From an uncultured Clostridia bacterium (GTDB taxonomy: Bacteria > Bacillota > Clostridia > TANB77 > CAG-508), in NCBI GenBank assembly GCA_944391575.1, contig CALXUC010000001.1:76841-125973 (forward strand): a stretch of 49,133 bases of DNA, read 5' to 3'. Of this stretch, positions 46,906 through 49,133 are shown piece after piece; positions within the stretch are counted from its first letter, which is position 1, and the number at the start of each line of letters is the position of its first letter. The notes under the pieces were generated by a model. That model saw only the letters and a program-made list of their open reading frames with translations, did no database searches and had not been told where the DNA came from. A program made the translations under genes and the position numbers.

Positions 46906-47616
46906 TTAAACTTTATATTTACATGTCTTTTCTAGATTTAAGACCTTCTCTAAAATTTTATCTGCAGTCCCTTCATCTTTAATACTTCCATTTTCTAAAA
47001 GAATTATACTATCTGCTATTTTTAAAATTCTTTCTTGATGTGAAATTATTATAGATGTTCCATTTGTTTTTTCATTTAATTTTTCAAATATATTTATTAA
47101 ATTATTAAAACTCCATAAATCTATTCCTGCTTCTGGTTCATCAAATATTGTTAATTTTGAATTTCTTGCTATTACAGATGCTATTTCTATCCTTTTTAAC
47201 TCTCCTCCAGATAATGAAGAGTTTATTTCACGTGATATATAATCTTTTGCACATAATCCAACACTTGATAAAATTTCACATGCTTCTCCAAAATTAATTT
47301 TTCTATCTTTACCAGCTGATAATTTTATTAAATCTAAAACTGTAATTCCTTTAAATCTAACTGGCTGTTGAAATGCAAAACTTATTCCTAATTTTGCTCT
47401 TTCATCTATTGATAAATCTGTAATATCTTCTCCATTAAATATTATTTTGCCTGAAGTTGGCTTTTCTATACCCATTATGATTTTTGCTAAAGTAGACTTA
47501 CCTGAACCATTTGGGCCTGTTATAACAATAAGTTTTGAATTATTTATTTCATAATTTATATTTTTTAATATGTCTTTATTATCTTTATGAAAACATACAT
47601 TTTCTAATTTTAACAT
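46906..47616 (-). CDS. sufC: SufC Fe-S assembly ATPase
   Basis: ABC-family ATPase that drives the SufB scaffold. 236 aa from MLKLENVCFHK (GGAGGTAAAA upstream; the ORF's earlier Met at 47628 overlaps the site). Walker A is GPNGSGKST (34-41), the Q-loop region is FAFQQPVRF, the signature motif is SLSGGELKRIE and Walker B is LTIFDEPEAGID with the SufC-typical EAGID. It is transcribed ahead of the sufB-like gene. Confidence 0.95.
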   Translation of the reverse strand: MLKLENVCFHKDNKDILKNINYEINNSKLIVITGPNGSGKSTLAKIIMGIEKPTSGKIIFNGEDITDLSIDERAKLGISFAFQQPVRFKGITVLDLIKLSAGKDRKINFGEACEILSSVGLCAKDYISREINSSLSGGELKRIEIASVIARNSKLTIFDEPEAGIDLWSFNNLINIFEKLNEKTNGTSIIISHQERILKIADSIILLENGSIKDEGTADKILEKVLNLEKTCKYKV

Positions 47617-47647
47617 TTTTACCTCCATTATAATTATTTTATTAATT

Positions 47648-47735
47648 GTACTTATATATTAATATTTTTTATCAAAAACATAGCTAAAGCATAACAATCC
47701 GGGTCTTTGATTGCAAAATATTAATATATAAGTAC
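47648..47735 (-). repeat. Intergenic inverted-repeat element, subfamily B, copy 13
   Basis: Arms GTACTTATATATTAATATTTT and complement ending at 47735. The minus-strand core has GACCCGGATTGT and AGCTATG with the B-type pairing ATCAAAGAC / GTTTTTGAT. Upstream of sufC. Confidence 0.92.
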
Positions 47736-47818
47736 TTTAATATGTTTTATAAAAAACATAGCTAAATCGTAACAATCCGAGTATTTGATTGTAAAATATT
47801 AATATATAAGTGCTTTAA
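47736..47818 (-). repeat. Intergenic inverted-repeat element, subfamily B, copy 14 (tandem, degraded)
   Basis: Directly abuts copy 13 as a tandem duplicate with a 78-bp period; a third start (TTAATATGTTTTATAAAAA) follows at about 47816. The core has drifted (ATACTCGGATTGT) and the left arm (TTAATATGTTTTATA) no longer pairs fully, so this copy has lost part of the structure. Confidence 0.85.
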
Positions 47819-47886
47819 TATGTTTTATAAAAAGCTATGAACTGTATTATTTTACCATATTTTAAGAAAAATAGCAAAATTTTTCA

Positions 47887-47915
47887 TTGATTTTTGCAAC
47901 ATATAATGATATAAT
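47887..47915 (+). promoter_or_regulatory. Promoter of the 130-aa gene
   Basis: TTGATT (47887-47892), 17-bp spacer, TATAAT (47910-47915), followed by AAAGGAG and the ATG at 47951. Confidence 0.75.
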
Positions 47916-47950
47916 TATTTCAAATTAATTATAACAAAGGAGAAATTATT

Positions 47951-48343
47951 ATGATACGCCGTATTAGACGACCAAAAATGCTTTTTAATAAAAGATTTTC
48001 TTTAAAAAATAAAATTTATAATACTATAATTTTAAAAAATTGTGATTATGAAAATATGTTAAAACTTAAAAACAATATAAAATCATTAAAAGATGAAAAT
48101 AATATAATTCATAATGAACTTATTGCATTAAAAGAATCATTAGGAAATTTAAAAGAAAGCTTAGGATATAATGAATTTATACAAAATGTAGAAAAAGCAA
48201 ATGATAACAAATCTACCGCCTTAACTGTTGTGAAAAATAATACTTTACTTAATGTTAATAGTAAAACTAAAAAGATAGCTAAATTTTCTTTAAAATCTGT
48301 ATTAATTTCTTTAGTGATTTCTTTTATAAATCTTTTTATATAA
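47951..48343 (+). CDS. Basic coiled-coil protein with C-terminal membrane anchor, unknown
   Basis: 130 aa. An Arg/Lys-rich N-terminus (MIRRIRRPKMLFNKR) is followed by a heptad-like coiled coil (about 30-75) and a C-terminal hydrophobic helix (about 110-130). Strong promoter and AAAGGAG site, own terminator. I do not recognise the family. The layout (basic, coiled coil, tail anchor) suggests a membrane-associated structural or DNA-tethering role, but that is speculation. Confidence 0.6.
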   Translation: MIRRIRRPKMLFNKRFSLKNKIYNTIILKNCDYENMLKLKNNIKSLKDENNIIHNELIALKESLGNLKESLGYNEFIQNVEKANDNKSTALTVVKNNTLLNVNSKTKKIAKFSLKSVLISLVISFINLFI

Positions 48344-48355
48344 TATTTTTAAAAA

Positions 48356-48383
48356 CAGAACCTATAATTGAAGGTTCTGCTTT
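48356..48383 (+). terminator. Terminator of the 130-aa gene
   Basis: CAGAACCT (48356-48363) pairs with AGGTTCTG (48372-48379), then CTTTT. A preceding A-run would let it also serve the convergent gene ending at 48403. Confidence 0.82.
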
Positions 48384-48402
48384 TCTCACATTACTACAAA
48401 AT

Positions 48403-48657
48403 TTAAAAATTCTTTGAGTTTAAATCTTTAAAAATTATCTCGTTTTGAAGTTGTCTAGTTAAATTTTTTGAAGGAATTCCTGTGGCATAAGATATATTAT
48501 CTATATTATTATTGATTTCTTGTTCATTGTATGAAGATTCATCAATATAGTTTTTTAATTTAGATAAATCTAAATTTTCCTTTTGTATACAGTTGCTACA
48601 TATATTGTTTACGCCTGCAAAAAAGTTTCCACATCTTTCACATTTTTTAAATTCCAT
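48403..48657 (-). CDS. Small zinc-ribbon/HTH protein (YvyF-like)
   Basis: 84 aa. The N-terminal zinc ribbon is CERCGNFFAGVNNICSNC. The second half (NNIDNISYATGIPSKNLTRQL) has the turn pattern of a MerR-type helix-turn-helix. This combination is seen in the YvyF family found in Firmicutes flagellar operons; no flagellar gene is nearby here. Likely a small regulator; weak support for function. AAAGG-type site upstream. Confidence 0.6.
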   Translation of the reverse strand: MEFKKCERCGNFFAGVNNICSNCIQKENLDLSKLKNYIDESSYNEQEINNNIDNISYATGIPSKNLTRQLQNEIIFKDLNSKNF

Positions 48658-48737
48658 ATACTAAACACCTTACCTTTCTAATTTTGTACATTTTATCATA
48701 TAATGCTTTTTTAATCAAGAGTTTTATTTAAATTTTA

Positions 48738-48766
48738 TTGCTTATTTATAAACCTTGTTGTATAAT
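48738..48766 (+). promoter_or_regulatory. Promoter of the 25-aa peptide gene
   Basis: TTGCTT (48738-48743), 17-bp spacer, TATAAT (48761-48766). Leader of about 25 bases before the start codon, with a near-perfect ribosome binding site. Confidence 0.75.
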
Positions 48767-48798
48767 ATATTAGTCCTACTCCGAAAGGAGGTGATAAA

Positions 48799-48876
48799 AT
48801 GGGACAGTATTTTAATTACATACTTAAAGTAATTGTTTTAGTACTTATACTTAAAATTCTTGAGAAATTCGACTAA
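48799..48876 (+). CDS. 25-aa hydrophobic peptide, possible type I toxin
   Basis: Begins MGQYFNYILKVIVLVLILK and ends with a short charged tail (ILEKFD). A single hydrophobic helix with Lys near both ends is the build of type I toxins and small membrane peptides. The ribosome binding site GAAAGGAGGTGATAAA is about as strong as they come, and the mRNA ends at a terminator 6 bases after the stop. A convergent minus-strand promoter lies 116 bases downstream of the stop (48992-49020), so an antisense RNA would overlap its 3' end. The peptide has no recognised family; toxin function is inferred from arrangement only. Confidence 0.55.
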   Translation: MGQYFNYILKVIVLVLILKILEKFD

Positions 48877-48879
48877 AAC

Positions 48880-48985
48880 GAAAAGACTAGAGGCATCAAC
48901 TCTAGTCTTTTTTTGTCCCAATGATAAATGGGTCATATTCTAAATACATACTTTGAATTATGAGGGTAAAACTCTCCTAACTCTT
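48880..48985 (-). ncRNA. Candidate antisense RNA to the 25-aa peptide mRNA
   Basis: The interval from the expected start of the minus-strand promoter at 48992-49020 to the shared terminator. About 105 nt, ending in the shared terminator stem and so complementary to the 3' end of the peptide mRNA. No supported ORF inside. Existence depends on that promoter being used. Confidence 0.4.
48882..48914. terminator. Terminator between the peptide gene and the antisense transcript
   Basis: AAAGACTAGAG (48882-48892) pairs with CTCTAGTCTTT (48900-48910), T7 run after it on the plus strand; on the minus strand CTTTTCGTTTT follows. Works in both directions by appearance. Confidence 0.88.
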
Positions 48986-48991
48986 ATTAAG

Positions 48992-49020
48992 ATTATACTA
49001 GAGTTTTTAAAAAATATCAA
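48992..49020 (-). promoter_or_regulatory. Minus-strand promoter of the candidate antisense RNA
   Basis: On the minus strand: TTGATA (49015-49020), 17-bp spacer, perfect TATAAT (48992-48997). No minus-strand gene follows within reach other than the antisense interval. Confidence 0.65.
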
Positions 49021-49057
49021 TACTTTTTAAGAAAAATTTTTCTCTTTTATCAAAATT

Positions 49058-49115
49058 AGTTACAATTCAGGTGGTCTATAAGTAAAAGAAGATAAAAATA
49101 TGTTTTATCTTCTTT
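49058..49115. repeat. Isolated element end plus hairpin
   Basis: AGTTACAATTCAG at 49058-49070 is identical to the 13-bp terminal repeat of the intact element. It is followed by an unrelated 13-bp stem (AAAGAAGATAAAA at 49085-49097 with its complement at 49103-49115) near the window edge. It may be a truncated copy or a terminator with a chance match. Confidence 0.5.
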
Positions 49116-49133
49116 ATATTATTTGTAATTCTC

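Overview
The window comes from a very A+T-rich, spore-forming, fermentative Gram-positive anaerobe, most likely an uncultured gut-type member of the Clostridia. The evidence is a gerA/gerB/gerC spore-germinant-receptor operon, a pflB-pflA pair, an LtaS-like sulfatase, sortase with a thioester-domain surface protein, a two-gene SUF (sufC-sufB) locus, strong AAAGGAG-type ribosome binding sites and strong sigma-A-type promoters. I see no rRNA, tRNA, CRISPR array or phage module.

Layout. 1-6685 (minus): DUF4321 protein, small membrane protein, glmM, an 81-aa membrane protein, then fmt, def and priA. 7008-9949: a membrane-anchored polymer-forming/bactofilin-like protein (+), a zinc-ribbon coiled-coil protein, efp (-) and a 53-aa orphan gene (+). 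10012-20895 (minus): topB, Xaa-Pro peptidase, prepilin peptidase, yqeG, holA, ruvC, glycogen debranching enzyme, yvcK, murB. 21394-25846 (+): germinant receptor A, B and C subunits plus a small two-helix protein. 25933-31060 (minus): WG-repeat protein, tgt, queA, HExxH metalloprotease. 31389-35249 (minus): a pilin-like protein ending in a C-type-lectin/FGE fold with a G+C-rich hypervariable tail, then a group II intron with a split reverse transcriptase. 35334-41896: LtaS-like enzyme (-), tcdA, XRE regulator, pflB, pflA (+). 42159-47616 (minus): sortase and thioester surface protein, cysteine synthase, sufC-sufB. 47951-49133: small proteins and a possible type I toxin/antisense locus.

Two things stand out. 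(1) At least 14 full copies, one core-deleted copy and possibly one end fragment of an intergenic inverted-repeat element occur in 49 kb. Each has a near-invariant core (GACCCGGATTGT ... AGCTATG on one strand) inside long stems that differ between two subfamilies but keep their pairing, with several compensatory base changes. The best copy has perfect 13-bp terminal inverted repeats. It looks like a MITE-like mobile element that carries a conserved RNA or single-stranded DNA structure. (2) The pilin-like protein ends in a 120-bp island of about 67% G+C made largely of NNC codons inside an FGE/C-type-lectin fold. This is the signature of a diversity-generating retroelement (DGR) variable region. 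No template repeat or DGR reverse transcriptase is in the window, so it would be a remotely served target.

Four reading frames are broken by single-base insertions: priA, gerA, the pilin/DGR tail and the intron reverse transcriptase. In three of them an extra C sits directly before GG. Assembly error and real mutation cannot be separated from sequence alone.
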